A DNA stretch of 35,468 nucleotides. Source: Sulfurospirillum sp. Its GTDB lineage: Bacteria > Campylobacterota > Campylobacteria > Campylobacterales > Sulfurospirillaceae. Below are positions 20,316 through 31,014 of the stretch, one piece after another (position 1 is the first letter of the stretch; the number at the start of each line of letters is the position of its first letter). Position numbers and translations under genes: made by a program. The notes below the pieces were generated by a model. It was not told the DNA's origin. It ran no database searches and saw only the letters and a program-made list of their open reading frames with translations. The stretch covers positions 1 to 35,468 of the forward strand of contig JALSLU010000145.1 of assembly GCA_026988125.1 (NCBI GenBank). Direction: 5' to 3'.

Positions 20316-21596
20316 ATGGATATATTGATAGTAGGTAGTGGAGGAAGAGAGTACTCAATAGGGCTAGCTTTGGCCAAAGATGAGAGTGTGGGTAGGTTAT
20401 ATTTTGCTCCTGGTAACGGAGCTACACTTAACTTGGGAACAAATTTAGAAATAAGCGATTTTGAAGAGTTAGCTAGCTATGTTAAAGAAAATGGCATAGA
20501 CTTAACCATAGTCGGTCCAGAGGCTCCTTTAGTAAATGGTATAGTAGATGTTTTTAAATCTCATAACTTAACAATTTTTGGCTCATCTAAGAGTGCTTCA
20601 CAGCTTGAGGGCTCAAAGATTTTTATGAAAAACTTTCTAAAAAGAAATAAAATCCCGACTGCAAGATATATAGAAACTAGTGATTTTGAAAAAGCAAAAG
20701 AATTTATAGGAAGTCTTACTCCGCCAGTCGTAGTAAAAGCTGATGGCTTGTGTGCAGGAAAGGGTGTAATAATTGCCAAAAGCCATAAAGAGGCAATTGA
20801 GGCAACAGAGGCAATGTTAAGTGGTGAGAGTTTTGGAGATGCAGGAACTGCTGTTGTTATTGAAGAGTTTTTAGATGGATATGAGCTTTCAGTTTTTGCA
20901 ATTTGTGATGGAGAGAACTATAAGGTTTTACCAGCAGCTCAGGACCATAAAAGATTATTAGATGGTGATGAGGGTCCAAATACTGGTGGAATGGGAGCGT
21001 ATGCACCAACTCCACTTATAGATGAAGAGCTTTATAAGAAGATAGAAGAGAGAGTCATAAAACCAACCTTGAGTGGTATGAAAAGCGAGGGAAGCCCTTT
21101 TGAGGGTGTATTGTTTATAGGTCTTATGATAGTGGAGGGTGAGCCAATAGTTTTGGAGTTTAATGTAAGATTTGGAGACCCAGAGTGTGAGATACTTATG
21201 CCTCTTATTAAAAGCCCAGTGAGTGAGCTTTTTTATAAAGCTGCTACAAAAGATTTAGATAGTTTAAATATAGAAATTAGTGATAAGTATGCAGTTGGTG
21301 TTGTAATGGCTAGTGAAAACTACCCTTTTGGCAGCTCTAAGCCCGCTGAGATTTTGGTAGATAGTAGTGATGATGAAGATATAGAAAAAAATACACACAT
21401 CTCATATGCAGGAGTAAGCAGGATTGATGACAAGCTGTTTGCTACTGGTGGAAGAGTTTTAGTTTGTGTTGGTTTGGGAAATAGTATAAAAGAGGCAAGA
21501 GATAGAGCGTATGCAAAGTGTGGGGATGTTCATTTTGTCGGTAAAAAGTTTAGAAGCGATATTGCATATCAAGCTTTATCTAAAGAGGATGTTTAG
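20316..21596 (+). CDS. purD: Phosphoribosylamine-glycine ligase
   Basis: [73 protein letters not shown]. Confidence 0.97.
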   Translation: MDILIVGSGGREYSIGLALAKDESVGRLYFAPGNGATLNLGTNLEISDFEELASYVKENGIDLTIVGPEAPLVNGIVDVFKSHNLTIFGSSKSASQLEGSKIFMKNFLKRNKIPTARYIETSDFEKAKEFIGSLTPPVVVKADGLCAGKGVIIAKSHKEAIEATEAMLSGESFGDAGTAVVIEEFLDGYELSVFAICDGENYKVLPAAQDHKRLLDGDEGPNTGGMGAYAPTPLIDEELYKKIEERVIKPTLSGMKSEGSPFEGVLFIGLMIVEGEPIVLEFNVRFGDPECEILMPLIKSPVSELFYKAATKDLDSLNIEISDKYAVGVVMASENYPFGSSKPAEILVDSSDDEDIEKNTHISYAGVSRIDDKLFATGGRVLVCVGLGNSIKEARDRAYAKCGDVHFVGKKFRSDIAYQALSKEDV

Positions 21597-22052
21597 GTGA
21601 GTGAAGAAGAGATAATTGAAAAATTTGAGAGAGAAAATATAACACTAGCCTCAATTGGGAAGAGGGCTATTGCGTATAGTATTGATGAAATATTGGTTTC
21701 AGTACTTTTTATGGTTTTGTATACTAGCTCCTATCCTCCAACAAATGATGTAGAACAAACAATCAATATGATAAGTAATTTAATAATATATGTTATTTTA
21801 CTCAAGATTATATATCAAGCTTTTTTTGTTTGGATGTATGGTGCAACATTGGGAAAAATTTTTATGAAAATTAGAGTTGTCTCTCTTTATGATATTGAAA
21901 AACCAAGCCTCTTACACTCAATTTTAAGAGCAACTGTAAGAATTTTGAGCGAAAATATCTTTTATTTGGGCTTTTTGTGGGCATTTTTAAATCCAAAAAA
22001 AGAGACTTGGCACGATAAAGTAGCTGGAACATTGGTAATTAATGCTTATTAG
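21597..22052 (+). CDS. RDD family membrane protein
   Basis: ASIGKRAIAYSIDEILVSVLFMVLY, GATLGKIFMKIRVV, WHDKVAGTLVI. Confidence 0.82.
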   Translation: MSEEEIIEKFERENITLASIGKRAIAYSIDEILVSVLFMVLYTSSYPPTNDVEQTINMISNLIIYVILLKIIYQAFFVWMYGATLGKIFMKIRVVSLYDIEKPSLLHSILRATVRILSENIFYLGFLWAFLNPKKETWHDKVAGTLVINAY

Positions 22053-24162
22053 AGTTCTGTTTATAATTTTTATTTTAAAAAGTTTTCTATTTTCCTATTC
22101 TACAACTGATAAAAATGTAGAAATTTTAGCTAAAGTCGTTGATAAAAATTCTACTTTGATACATGCTAAAGGCGATGTTGTTTTATATAGTGATAGATAT
22201 ATCATAACGGCTGATGAAGCTTTTTATGACTACAATAGTAGTGATTTGGAATTATTTGGCAATATAACCATAATGGAGGGGGTTCAGTTTTCTTCAAGAA
22301 GTGGGTATGCAAAATTAAACCTTAAGAATGAAATTGGAAAATTGACTCCTATGTTTGCTTATGCACAAAAGGGGCAAGTTTGGTTAAAATGTGATAGTGC
22401 TTTTTTTAATCCCAAAGCTTATATAACTAAAAAAACAGTTGTTTCAAGTTGTAATGTGCAAAATCCAGATTGGAAAATAACTTTTTCAAGTGGTAAGTTT
22501 GATAAGAAAAATAAATTTTTAACGACATATAATTCACTTTTTTATCTAAAAAAGATTCCAATTTTTTATCTTCCCTATTTTTCCTTCTCTACAGATAAAA
22601 CCAGAAGAACAGGACTGCTAACACCTGAGTTTTCCTATAGTAATGATGAGGGACTTTACTATGTACAGCCAATCTTTATTGCTCCAAAGGAGAGTTGGGA
22701 TTTTGAAATAAAACCTCAAGTTAGGACAAAAAGAGGATCTGGTGTAAACAATACTTTAAGATATGTAGATTCACCTGATTCATATGGTGAAGTAACTTTT
22801 GGATACTTTAAAGAGAGAAAAGATTATTTTGAAAAAAACAATTTAAAAAATAGACAACATTGGGGATATTCCATAAAATACGATCGAGGAGAGTTAATCT
22901 CTCATTTACTTAACAAATACTCTGAAGATGGTTTCTGGTTGGATTTTAACTATCTAAATGATATAGACTATTTAAATACAAGAGATAGCAGTAAAAGAGT
23001 TTATGACAAGCTAGTACAGTCAACTCTGAATTACTATTTAAAACAGGATTTAGATTACATCGGGTTTTATGCAAAATTTTATATAGATACATCTAAAGTA
23101 AACAATGAAGACACAGTTCAAGAGCTTCCAACAATTCAGTATCATAGATTTACAAATAGAATAATTCATGATAAGTTATTTTACTCTGCAGATTATAAAA
23201 TGACTAATCTTACTAGCAAAAAAGGGTTTAATGCTGTTTATCATCAACTAAATATACCAATATCTTTGCATTTTACTCTCTTAAATGAATATATTAAATT
23301 TAAATTGAGTGAAAATTTTTATATATCTGAGGTTAATTATACTGACAAAAAAGTATATGAGACTGGAAATGGGAATATATTGCAGAATTATCATTCCGTA
23401 CAAATCTATACGGAGTTGGTAAAAAGGTATGCAAATTTTTTACATACACTCTATTTTGGAATTGACTATACTCACCCTGGCTATAGTAAAAAGAGTGATG
23501 GTTTTAAATATATAGAGCAAAGTGAAGATTTAGATGAGTTAAAATCGATTTCAAACAACATTAAAGAGAATCTTTCTTTGAGTTTAGTGGAGTTTTTTTA
23601 TAACAAAAATGGTAAAAAACTTATATCACACTCATTGAGACAATCAATCATACTTGGAAATTTAGATAGTGATGAATACAGATACAGGGATTTAGAAAAC
23701 AATATAAAAATTTATTTAAATAATGTTACAATCAAAAATACACTACTATTGTCATATGAGTATGCTAGAATTTCAAAATTTCAAACATCTGTTGATTGGA
23801 AAATTGATGATTATAAGTTTGATTTCATACATACATACCAAATTAAAAGAGAAGATAATATTGATTTAAGAGATAACTATTTGACCTTTAATGCTAAGAC
23901 TAGCTATGTAAAGAATTATAATTTTTTTACTTCGCTAAATTATGATATGGAAGATAACTACTTTAAGTCCTGGTCTATTGGATGGACAATGAAGAAAAAG
24001 TGTTGGGATTATAAATTGACATATAAAGAGGATAGAACACCAAAACTAACAAGTGCAGGAAGTGACTCAACAAATATAAGAAGTGTATATTTAACATTTA
24101 ATCTTTATCCTATTGGTGGGGTTAGTTATGATTTTACTAAAGAGACAAAGGCAGTTGAGTAA
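22042..24162 (+). CDS. lptD: LPS-assembly protein LptD
   Basis: N-terminal OstA-like ATLIHAKGDVVLYSDRYIITADEAFYDYNSSDLELFGNI; IPIFYLPYFSFSTDKTRRTGLLTPEFSYS; C-terminal beta-barrel pattern. Confidence 0.87.
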   Translation: MLIRVLFIIFILKSFLFSYSTTDKNVEILAKVVDKNSTLIHAKGDVVLYSDRYIITADEAFYDYNSSDLELFGNITIMEGVQFSSRSGYAKLNLKNEIGKLTPMFAYAQKGQVWLKCDSAFFNPKAYITKKTVVSSCNVQNPDWKITFSSGKFDKKNKFLTTYNSLFYLKKIPIFYLPYFSFSTDKTRRTGLLTPEFSYSNDEGLYYVQPIFIAPKESWDFEIKPQVRTKRGSGVNNTLRYVDSPDSYGEVTFGYFKERKDYFEKNNLKNRQHWGYSIKYDRGELISHLLNKYSEDGFWLDFNYLNDIDYLNTRDSSKRVYDKLVQSTLNYYLKQDLDYIGFYAKFYIDTSKVNNEDTVQELPTIQYHRFTNRIIHDKLFYSADYKMTNLTSKKGFNAVYHQLNIPISLHFTLLNEYIKFKLSENFYISEVNYTDKKVYETGNGNILQNYHSVQIYTELVKRYANFLHTLYFGIDYTHPGYSKKSDGFKYIEQSEDLDELKSISNNIKENLSLSLVEFFYNKNGKKLISHSLRQSIILGNLDSDEYRYRDLENNIKIYLNNVTIKNTLLLSYEYARISKFQTSVDWKIDDYKFDFIHTYQIKREDNIDLRDNYLTFNAKTSYVKNYNFFTSLNYDMEDNYFKSWSIGWTMKKKCWDYKLTYKEDRTPKLTSAGSDSTNIRSVYLTFNLYPIGGVSYDFTKETKAVE

Positions 24163-24869
24163 TGCCTGAATTTAGAGATAAAAAGTTTGAAAATAGAGCT
24201 GATGCAACAATAAAGCTTTTAGATATATTACCAAAAGAGAGATTAATTAAAGAAAAATGGCTTTTAATATCTCTTACAACTCAGAGTATACCAATAGTTA
24301 ATATGGTAGCAGATAAATTAAATTTAGATTATGATCTACTTTTTTGTGAGCCAATTAATGCACCAAATAATAAAGAGTGCAAGATAGGTATGGTTAGTGA
24401 AACGGAGGAGATTGTTTTAAATGATGCATTGGTTGATTCTTTTGGAATAAATTTAGACTTTATCTACTCTGAGGCTCATAGAAAATATGAGGAGAAAATT
24501 TTACCAAAAGTTTATAAGTTTAGAAAAGGAGATTTAATAGGTTCATTAAAAGATAAAAGAGTTTTGCTTATGGATGAGGGATGTGAAACTGGAATGACTG
24601 TAATGACAGCAATTAAGACAGTGATTAGTGAAAAAGCAAAGTCTGTTGCATATGCTGCTCCAGTTTTATCCAATGATGTTGCAAATGCTTTGGAAGTTGT
24701 AACAGATGAGATATTTTGTGTACATAAAATTACAAATTTTGTTGATGTAGGGTTTTATTATAAATCTATAGAAGAGTTGAATGCCCAGAGTATTTTAGAG
24801 ATAATTAGTAATTCAAAAAATTACTTGCCGTTTAGAAAAAGAGGAGAAAACAGTGGAAAAGATAGTTAA
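24162..24869 (+). CDS. Phosphoribosyltransferase-like protein
   Basis: PRPP-loop-like [22 protein letters not shown]; located between lptD and pnp. Confidence 0.65.
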   Translation: MPEFRDKKFENRADATIKLLDILPKERLIKEKWLLISLTTQSIPIVNMVADKLNLDYDLLFCEPINAPNNKECKIGMVSETEEIVLNDALVDSFGINLDFIYSEAHRKYEEKILPKVYKFRKGDLIGSLKDKRVLLMDEGCETGMTVMTAIKTVISEKAKSVAYAAPVLSNDVANALEVVTDEIFCVHKITNFVDVGFYYKSIEELNAQSILEIISNSKNYLPFRKRGENSGKDS

Positions 24870-27084
24870 TATTAATAATCAAGAGGAAGTTTACAGTATA
24901 GGAAAAGTTGCAAGGCAAGCAAATGGCTCAGTGATGCTAAAAATTAAAAATACAGTTATTTTGGCTGCAATCACTAGAGATGATTCACAAGTAGAGGAAA
25001 ATTTTGTACCATTAACAGTTCAATATGTTGAAAAGAGTTATGCGGCTGGAAAAATTCCAGGTGGATTTATCAAAAGAGAGACAAAGCCGGGAGATTTTGA
25101 AACTTTAACTTCTAGAATTATAGATAGAAGTTTAAGGCCACTATTTCCAAAAGGTTATGCGTATCCAACACAGATTACACTTTTTGTTTTGAGTTGTGAT
25201 CCTGAAGTTGATTTGCAAGTCGCAGCACTAAATGCTGCTAGTGCCGCACTATATTTAAGTGATATTCCAGTAAATAAAAATGTTTCTGGAGTGAGAGTAG
25301 GGTACATTGATGGTGAGTATGTTATAAATCCTACGAATAGTGAATTAAAAAATAGCTCATTGGATCTGTATGTTGCGGGTACAAAAGAGGAGCTTTTGAT
25401 GATTGAGATGCGCTCAATCTCAACACAAACTACCATTCCAATAGCCTCAATCGATCCTATGTTAGATCCATCGATTGGAAGAGACCTTATAAGCGAACAA
25501 GAGACTAATGAGTTTGACGAAGATGCTATACTTGATGCAATTGAGTTTGCACAAAAGGCTGTTACTAGTGCGACACTTGCATATGAAGAGGCTTTTAAAT
25601 CTCTTAAAAAAGATGATGCAAAACTAGAATATAAAGAGGATTTGAAAAATGATTCTATTTTTACATATGTTGATGAATTTTATAAAGATGATGTTAAGTA
25701 TGCTATTAATAAGATGGCAAAAAGTGAAAGGGCTAGTGAGTTAAATGATATTATAAAAAAGATTTTAGAGGATGAGGTTGCAATAAAAGAGGAGTGGAGT
25801 GAAGAGCTTGTAAGTTCAGTTGTAAATGAGTATAAAAAGAAAATTGTTAGAGAGCAGATTATAAATGATGGATTAAGAGCTGATGGGAGAGGATTAAAAG
25901 ATATAAGACCAATAACAATTGAGACAAATATTCTTCCTGCAACTCATGGAAGCTGTCTCTTTACTAGAGGAGAAACTCAAGCGTTAGCTATTGTTACTCT
26001 AGGTGGGGATAAAGATGGTCAGATGTATGATCTGCTTACTGAAAAGTCTGGAGTAACTGAAACTTTTATGGTAAATTATAATTTTCCTGGATTTTCAGTA
26101 GGTGAAGCAAGTCCATTAAGACCACCAGGAAGAAGAGAGTTGGGTCATGGAAATTTGGCTAAAAGAGCATTAGAGCCTCTTTTAGAAAAAGATAGACTAC
26201 AAACCATAAGATTGGTTTCAGAAATTTTAGAATCTAATGGTTCTTCTTCACAAGCCACCATATGTGCTGGCTCACTTGCACTGAGGGCTGCTGGAGTTAA
26301 AACAAAAAAACTTGTTGCTGGCATTGCTATGGGGCTTATTTTTGAAGGTGATAAGCATGCAGTTTTGAGTGATATTATGGGCTTGGAAGATCATGATGGG
26401 GATATGGATTTTAAAGTGGCAGGAACAAGAGATGGAATTACTGCGCTTCAGATGGATATAAAATTAGGAGGAGTTTCAAGAGAGATTTTAAGAGAGGCAC
26501 TCTACCAAGCAAAAGAGGGAAGAGAGCATATACTAAACATTATGGAAGAGGCAGATAAAAAGATAGTTGTTAATAACTCCGTTTTGCCAAAATTAGAATT
26601 ATTTAGTGTTGATCCTTCAAAAATTGTGGATATTATAGGTCAAGCAGGAAAAACTATTCGAGAGATTATAGAGAAGTTTGAGGTCTCTATTGATTTAGAG
26701 AGAGACAAGGGTGAAGTTAAAATTGCGGGTGATGATAAGACAAAGGTAGAGGCTGCCAAAGAGCATATAATGGAGATTGTTAGTAAGCCATCTTTTGGAG
26801 GAAGAGGAGGAAGAGAGCAAAGAGGCTCAAAACCAAGAAGAGATGATAAGCCAATTCCAAATTTTGCTGAAGGTGAAATAGTAGATGGAGAGGTTGTAAG
26901 AATTGTCGATTTTGGTGCTTTTGTTCAACTAAAAGGCGGTATAGATGGGCTTTTACATGTGAGTAAAATTGCAGATCATAGAGTTGAAAATGTAAATGAT
27001 TATTTAGAGGTAGGTCAAAAAATAAGAGTTAAGATTTTAAAGCAAAATGGTAGAAAAATTGAGTTAGAGCTTGTTAGAGATTAA
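24853..27084 (+). CDS. pnp: Polyribonucleotide nucleotidyltransferase
   Basis: [54 protein letters not shown]-terminal KH ([15 protein letters not shown]) and S1 domains. GTG start. Confidence 0.97.
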   Translation: MEKIVNINNQEEVYSIGKVARQANGSVMLKIKNTVILAAITRDDSQVEENFVPLTVQYVEKSYAAGKIPGGFIKRETKPGDFETLTSRIIDRSLRPLFPKGYAYPTQITLFVLSCDPEVDLQVAALNAASAALYLSDIPVNKNVSGVRVGYIDGEYVINPTNSELKNSSLDLYVAGTKEELLMIEMRSISTQTTIPIASIDPMLDPSIGRDLISEQETNEFDEDAILDAIEFAQKAVTSATLAYEEAFKSLKKDDAKLEYKEDLKNDSIFTYVDEFYKDDVKYAINKMAKSERASELNDIIKKILEDEVAIKEEWSEELVSSVVNEYKKKIVREQIINDGLRADGRGLKDIRPITIETNILPATHGSCLFTRGETQALAIVTLGGDKDGQMYDLLTEKSGVTETFMVNYNFPGFSVGEASPLRPPGRRELGHGNLAKRALEPLLEKDRLQTIRLVSEILESNGSSSQATICAGSLALRAAGVKTKKLVAGIAMGLIFEGDKHAVLSDIMGLEDHDGDMDFKVAGTRDGITALQMDIKLGGVSREILREALYQAKEGREHILNIMEEADKKIVVNNSVLPKLELFSVDPSKIVDIIGQAGKTIREIIEKFEVSIDLERDKGEVKIAGDDKTKVEAAKEHIMEIVSKPSFGGRGGREQRGSKPRRDDKPIPNFAEGEIVDGEVVRIVDFGAFVQLKGGIDGLLHVSKIADHRVENVNDYLEVGQKIRVKILKQNGRKIELELVRD

Positions 27085-27107
27085 TCGTAATTTAACAATT
27101 TTTTAGG

Positions 27108-27171
27108 TAGAATCCGCCAACAAAGTGATAAGTAGGGATACGCAAGCCGAACAGACTTTGTAAATTTTTTT
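27108..27171 (+). promoter_or_regulatory. atpE leader: candidate -10 (TAGAAT) followed by stem-loop and T-run
   Basis: TAGAAT at 27108-27113; ACAAAGT (27120-27126) pairs with ACTTTGT (27155-27161); T7 run follows, then AAGGAG Shine-Dalgarno. Confidence 0.45.
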
Positions 27172-27183
27172 AAGGAGAACTTT

Positions 27184-27483
27184 ATGAAAAAAGTTATTTT
27201 ATTTGTTATAGCTTTTGCTTCAGTTGCATTTGCAGGTGAGGGTGAGATGCTTAAGTCTTATTCAGTTTTAGCAGCTTCTGTTGGTCTAGGACTCGCTGCT
27301 CTTGGTGGAGCTATTGGTATGGGTAATACTGCAGCTGCTACAATCGCTGGTACAGCTAGAAACCCTGGTCTTGGTGGAAAGCTAATGACTACAATGTTTA
27401 TTGCTCTAGCGATGATCGAAGCGCAAGTTATCTATGCACTTGTTGTTTCTTTGATTGCACTTTATGCAAACCCATTTATGTAA
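27184..27483 (+). CDS. atpE: ATP synthase F0 subunit c
   Basis: Signal-like MKKVILFVIAFASVAFAGEG, then GLGLAALGGAIGMGNTAAATIAGTARNPG and FIALAMIEAQVIYALVVSLI. Confidence 0.95.
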   Translation: MKKVILFVIAFASVAFAGEGEMLKSYSVLAASVGLGLAALGGAIGMGNTAAATIAGTARNPGLGGKLMTTMFIALAMIEAQVIYALVVSLIALYANPFM

Positions 27484-27488
27484 AAATT

Positions 27489-27510
27489 AAGGGGTCATTT
27501 TTGACCTCTT
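27489..27510 (+). terminator. Stem-loop after atpE
   Basis: AAGGGGTCA-TTTT-TGACCTCTT, 9-bp stem; weak T tract afterwards. Confidence 0.5.
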
Positions 27511-27531
27511 AGCCTTCAAACTTCTAAATAT

Positions 27532-27617
27532 GCGACGGTGGTGGAACTGGTAGACACGCTATCTTGAGGGGGTAGTGAGCCAAGCTCGTGCGGGTTCAAA
27601 TCCCGCTCGTCGCACCA
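27532..27617 (+). tRNA. tRNA-Leu(GAG), CCA encoded
   Basis: GCGACGG/TCGTCGC-type acceptor arms, D-arm TGGTGGAACTGGTAGACAC, anticodon arm CTATC-TTGAGGG-GGTAG (GAG), long variable arm, GGGTTCAAATCCC T-arm, ACCA end. Confidence 0.95.
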
Positions 27618-27741
27618 CTATATAACTTTATAACTTTTTGTAACACTCTCGCTTAAAAGTTTCATTATTGTTTTAAAAAAGCAAAGTTTAATTTAAATTC
27701 TTATAACATCAAACAATAATTTAATACAAAAGGAATTCATT

Positions 27742-28824
27742 ATGAAGATGAAAACACTAGGAAAAGTTGCATTAGCAGTAGCTGTGGCTTCGCTTTTAAG
27801 TTCAAATGCCTTTGCAAAAGAAAAGGTTTATAAATGGAAGTTGGCAATGACATGGCCAAAACAGTTAACTCCACTAGCTTCTCCACCGCAAAAACTAGCA
27901 AAAATTGTGAAAGAGATGTCAAATGGTAGATTGATTATACAGGTACATGGTAAAAACAAACATAAGGCTCCATTAGGAATTCTAGATATGGTCAAACTTG
28001 GGCAGTACCAAATGGGTCATTCTGGTAGCTACTATTGGAAGGGAAAAGATATAAATACGCTTTTCTTTACATCTATGCCTTTTGGAATGACAAAAGCAGA
28101 GCAGACTTCATGGTTTTACTATGGGGGTGGTATGGAGCTTATGCAAAAAGCTTATAAAAAACATAAAGTTTACTCGTATCCAGGTGGAAATACTGGAGTT
28201 CAGATGGGTGGATGGTTCAAAAAAGAGATTAAGAGTGTTGATGATTTAAAAGGTCTTAAGATGAGAATACCTGGTTTTGCTGGAGAAATTATGGCAAAGC
28301 TTGGTGTAAGTGTTACAAATATTCCAGCTGGTGAGCTCTATACTGCACTTGAGAGAGGTACGATTGATGCACTTGAGTGGGTTGGACCAGGTATGGATAT
28401 AAAGATGGGATTTCACAAAATTGCACCTTATTACTACACGGGTTGGCATGAGCCTGCTAGTGAGATGCAGTATCTTGTAAATATAAAGGCATTTAAAAAG
28501 CTACCGAAAGATTTACAAGCGATTTTAGTAACAGCTATGAAGTATACTGCTTATGATATGTATAATGAAAATTTTGATGCAAGTGCAAATGCTTGGGTTA
28601 AAATGAAAAAAGAGTACCCAAACATAAAAGTAAAAGAGTTCCCACTTCCAGTTCTTAAGGAAATGAAAAAAGCTAACGATGAGTTAATAGCTAAGCTTGA
28701 AAGTAAAGGTGGTTTAACTAAAGAGATTATAGAGTCTCAAAGAAACTATATGAAAAAAGCTAGAGAGTGGACTAAGATTTCAGAGTATCTCTATCTTAAA
28801 AATATGATTGCATTGGAAAAATAA
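27742..28824 (+). CDS. TRAP transporter substrate-binding protein (DctP/TakP-like)
   Basis: Signal peptide; YKWKLAMTWP, DLKGLKMRIPGFAGEIMAKLGVSVTNIPAGELYTALERGTIDALEWVGPGMD, YYTGWHEPAS. AAAAGGA RBS. Confidence 0.88.
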   Translation: MKMKTLGKVALAVAVASLLSSNAFAKEKVYKWKLAMTWPKQLTPLASPPQKLAKIVKEMSNGRLIIQVHGKNKHKAPLGILDMVKLGQYQMGHSGSYYWKGKDINTLFFTSMPFGMTKAEQTSWFYYGGGMELMQKAYKKHKVYSYPGGNTGVQMGGWFKKEIKSVDDLKGLKMRIPGFAGEIMAKLGVSVTNIPAGELYTALERGTIDALEWVGPGMDIKMGFHKIAPYYYTGWHEPASEMQYLVNIKAFKKLPKDLQAILVTAMKYTAYDMYNENFDASANAWVKMKKEYPNIKVKEFPLPVLKEMKKANDELIAKLESKGGLTKEIIESQRNYMKKAREWTKISEYLYLKNMIALEK

Positions 28825-28830
28825 TTTAAC

Positions 28831-28858
28831 AAGGATAGCACACTTAAGTGTTATCCTT
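28831..28858 (+). terminator. Stem-loop after DctP-like gene
   Basis: AAGGATA-GC-ACAC-TTAA-GTGT-TATCCTT. Confidence 0.55.
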
Positions 28859-28941
28859 GAAACTCTACTCAGTAAACTACTTTAAGCCCTCAAATTATGC
28901 TAAAATACTGTTAAACTATGCAAGAAGTCTAAAGGTAAAAA

Positions 28942-29202
28942 ATGAAAAATTTGGAATTAAAGAATGTAGTTAAGCTTGACGGGAGAGAGTTTTTGGTTTC
29001 TACAATTAGTATGCATATTAGACACTCTTGGTTTAGTGATGATTTAAAAAAAATTGTCTATGAGACGATGGTTTTTGAAATTATTGATGATGAAGTCCAG
29101 TATCACAAGGTTATATTTAATGAAAGGTACAATATGAGAGATGAGGCGATTGCAGAACATAGTGCAATCATAAAAAATCCTGAAATGTTTTTGAAACTTT
29201 AA
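28942..29202 (+). CDS. Hypothetical protein (86 aa)
   Basis: ORF with AAAGG upstream; ends 6 nt from the convergent histidine kinase. Confidence 0.55.
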   Translation: MKNLELKNVVKLDGREFLVSTISMHIRHSWFSDDLKKIVYETMVFEIIDDEVQYHKVIFNERYNMRDEAIAEHSAIIKNPEMFLKL

Positions 29203-29208
29203 CCCGGA

Positions 29209-31014
29209 TTAAACTTTTGGAAGCTCTATAATAAATATAGCACCAACTTTTGTATTTTTAGCAGTTATAGTACCATTAAAATGCTCTTGTATGATAGTTC
29301 TTGACATATAAAGTCCAATTCCTGTTCCACTCTCCTCTTTTGTAGTAAAGTAAGCATCAAAAATTTTATCTAAATACTCAGGTTTTATTCCACCTGCATT
29401 GTCTTCTATAGAGATACTGTTTTTATTTTTTTCTTTAGTTAATTTTATTTTTATGTATGGAGAATCTGGGTTTTTCTCTTCCAATGCTTCTCTTGCATTG
29501 TGCATTATATTTAGTATAACTTGGGCAAATTGATTTTTATAGCCCTTTATTTTAAAGTCATTTTTTACATCCACTTCTATATTGATACCTTGGTGTTTTA
29601 TAGAGGCACCTATGATTTTGTGAGCATCAATAATTGCGTTTTTTGCACTAAATATAGAGATTTCATTATCTGATTTATAAAAATTTTTAAAATCATCTAT
29701 AGTTTGACTCATATAATCCATCTGCTCTAGTGCATTTTCAATATATTTATCCAACAAATCATTACTCAATTTGCCATGTGATTTAAACATTTTTATATTT
29801 TGTAAAATAAGACTTACTCTTGTAATTGGATGTCTCCATTGGTGAGCTATATTGCCTATCATCTCTCCAAGTGCGGCTAGTTTAGATTGATTTTCTAGCA
29901 TTTTATCCTTTTTCATATTTTTAGCAATTTCTATTTCAACTCTTTTTTCAAGATTGTTAGCCAGTTTTGTTATGTCGTTAGATTTTTCATAAAGTGATTG
30001 ATATATTTTTTTTGCAGGAGATGATGCTAAGTATGCAAATGGAATGGCTATTAAAATTGCAAAAAGTATGGTTATGGTTACTCTTTTTTTAATTGTTTCT
30101 TTAGTTTGTTGAACTTTTTTTGAATTTTCAAAGTATATTAATCGGTAATTATTAGATTTGCTATATATCAGTGGTTGGATGAAATATTTTTTATCTTTGT
30201 TAAAGTATATTTTTTCTGTCTTTAATTCACTAGAGTCAATCCCCAACTCGCTACTTACATTTATATTTTTTAAAAAATATTTTGACCAATTTTTTGTACT
30301 ATCTTTGTGTCTCAAAAAATTTCCATAAATATCACTTAAATATACATCAAAAAATGATGATTCTGTTAAAGTTTTTAAATAGGGCTCCATAAAGATATTT
30401 ACAATAACAAAGCCTTTAAATTTTTCATCAATATGAATCTGTTTTGCAATTCTAATAACTGGTTTAATTGGGATTTCAATTTTTCCATATTCAACATTTA
30501 AATCAATTTTTGAGTACCAAATTTCATCTTTGGAAATTTTGCAGCACTCTTTATAGTAGTACCTATTGCTTTTGTTTTGTAGATTCTCTTTTTTAACAAG
30601 CTTTGGGTTTGAGCCAATTTTCTCTCTATCAAATCTTATTACTTCTAGACCATCTTTGTTTATGTATCTAAGTTGCATAAAGTTAGCATTACTATTCATA
30701 ATAGTTTTAAAAAGTGAGTGAATATATCTGTAATCTTTTTTTTCATTTTTTATAAATTCAAGAAGTATTATATTGTTTGCAAGCGCGTTAATTGTATCTC
30801 TATTTTTTATAAAAAAGTTATTGAAAAACTTTTCTTTGTAGCTAGCCTCTTTTTTTGCTTCATTGTAGAAGTATTTTATAGACTCATTTGCTGAGTATTT
30901 TACATGTAGAATGTAAATTGCAATTAAAATTAGTGTTGCAAATAGTAAATAAGATAGTAAAAGAGTAATTTTAAATTTTTTATTCTGTTTTTTTAAATCA
31001 CCAAGATCAATCAT
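29209..31014 (-). CDS. Membrane sensor histidine kinase, periplasmic Cache-like domain
   Basis: Two TMs flanking a periplasmic domain (YYYKECCKISKDEIWYSKIDLNVEYGKIEIPIKPVIRIAKQI); H-box GEMIGNIAHQWRHPITRVSL; N/G boxes NIMHNAREALEE, DNAGGIKPEYLDKIFDAYFTTKEESGTGIGLYMS. Confidence 0.9.
   Translation of the reverse strand: MIDLGDLKKQNKKFKITLLLSYLLFATLILIAIYILHVKYSANESIKYFYNEAKKEASYKEKFFNNFFIKNRDTINALANNIILLEFIKNEKKDYRYIHSLFKTIMNSNANFMQLRYINKDGLEVIRFDREKIGSNPKLVKKENLQNKSNRYYYKECCKISKDEIWYSKIDLNVEYGKIEIPIKPVIRIAKQIHIDEKFKGFVIVNIFMEPYLKTLTESSFFDVYLSDIYGNFLRHKDSTKNWSKYFLKNINVSSELGIDSSELKTEKIYFNKDKKYFIQPLIYSKSNNYRLIYFENSKKVQQTKETIKKRVTITILFAILIAIPFAYLASSPAKKIYQSLYEKSNDITKLANNLEKRVEIEIAKNMKKDKMLENQSKLAALGEMIGNIAHQWRHPITRVSLILQNIKMFKSHGKLSNDLLDKYIENALEQMDYMSQTIDDFKNFYKSDNEISIFSAKNAIIDAHKIIGASIKHQGINIEVDVKNDFKIKGYKNQFAQVILNIMHNAREALEEKNPDSPYIKIKLTKEKNKNSISIEDNAGGIKPEYLDKIFDAYFTTKEESGTGIGLYMSRTIIQEHFNGTITAKNTKVGAIFIIELPKV

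Noticed and set aside
27127-27154. Possible c-di-GMP (GEMM) riboswitch in the atpE leader because of GGGATACGCAAGCC
   Set aside because: Too short and lacks the second conserved hairpin and GGGCAAACC-like core of GEMM; kept only as an unclassified leader structure.
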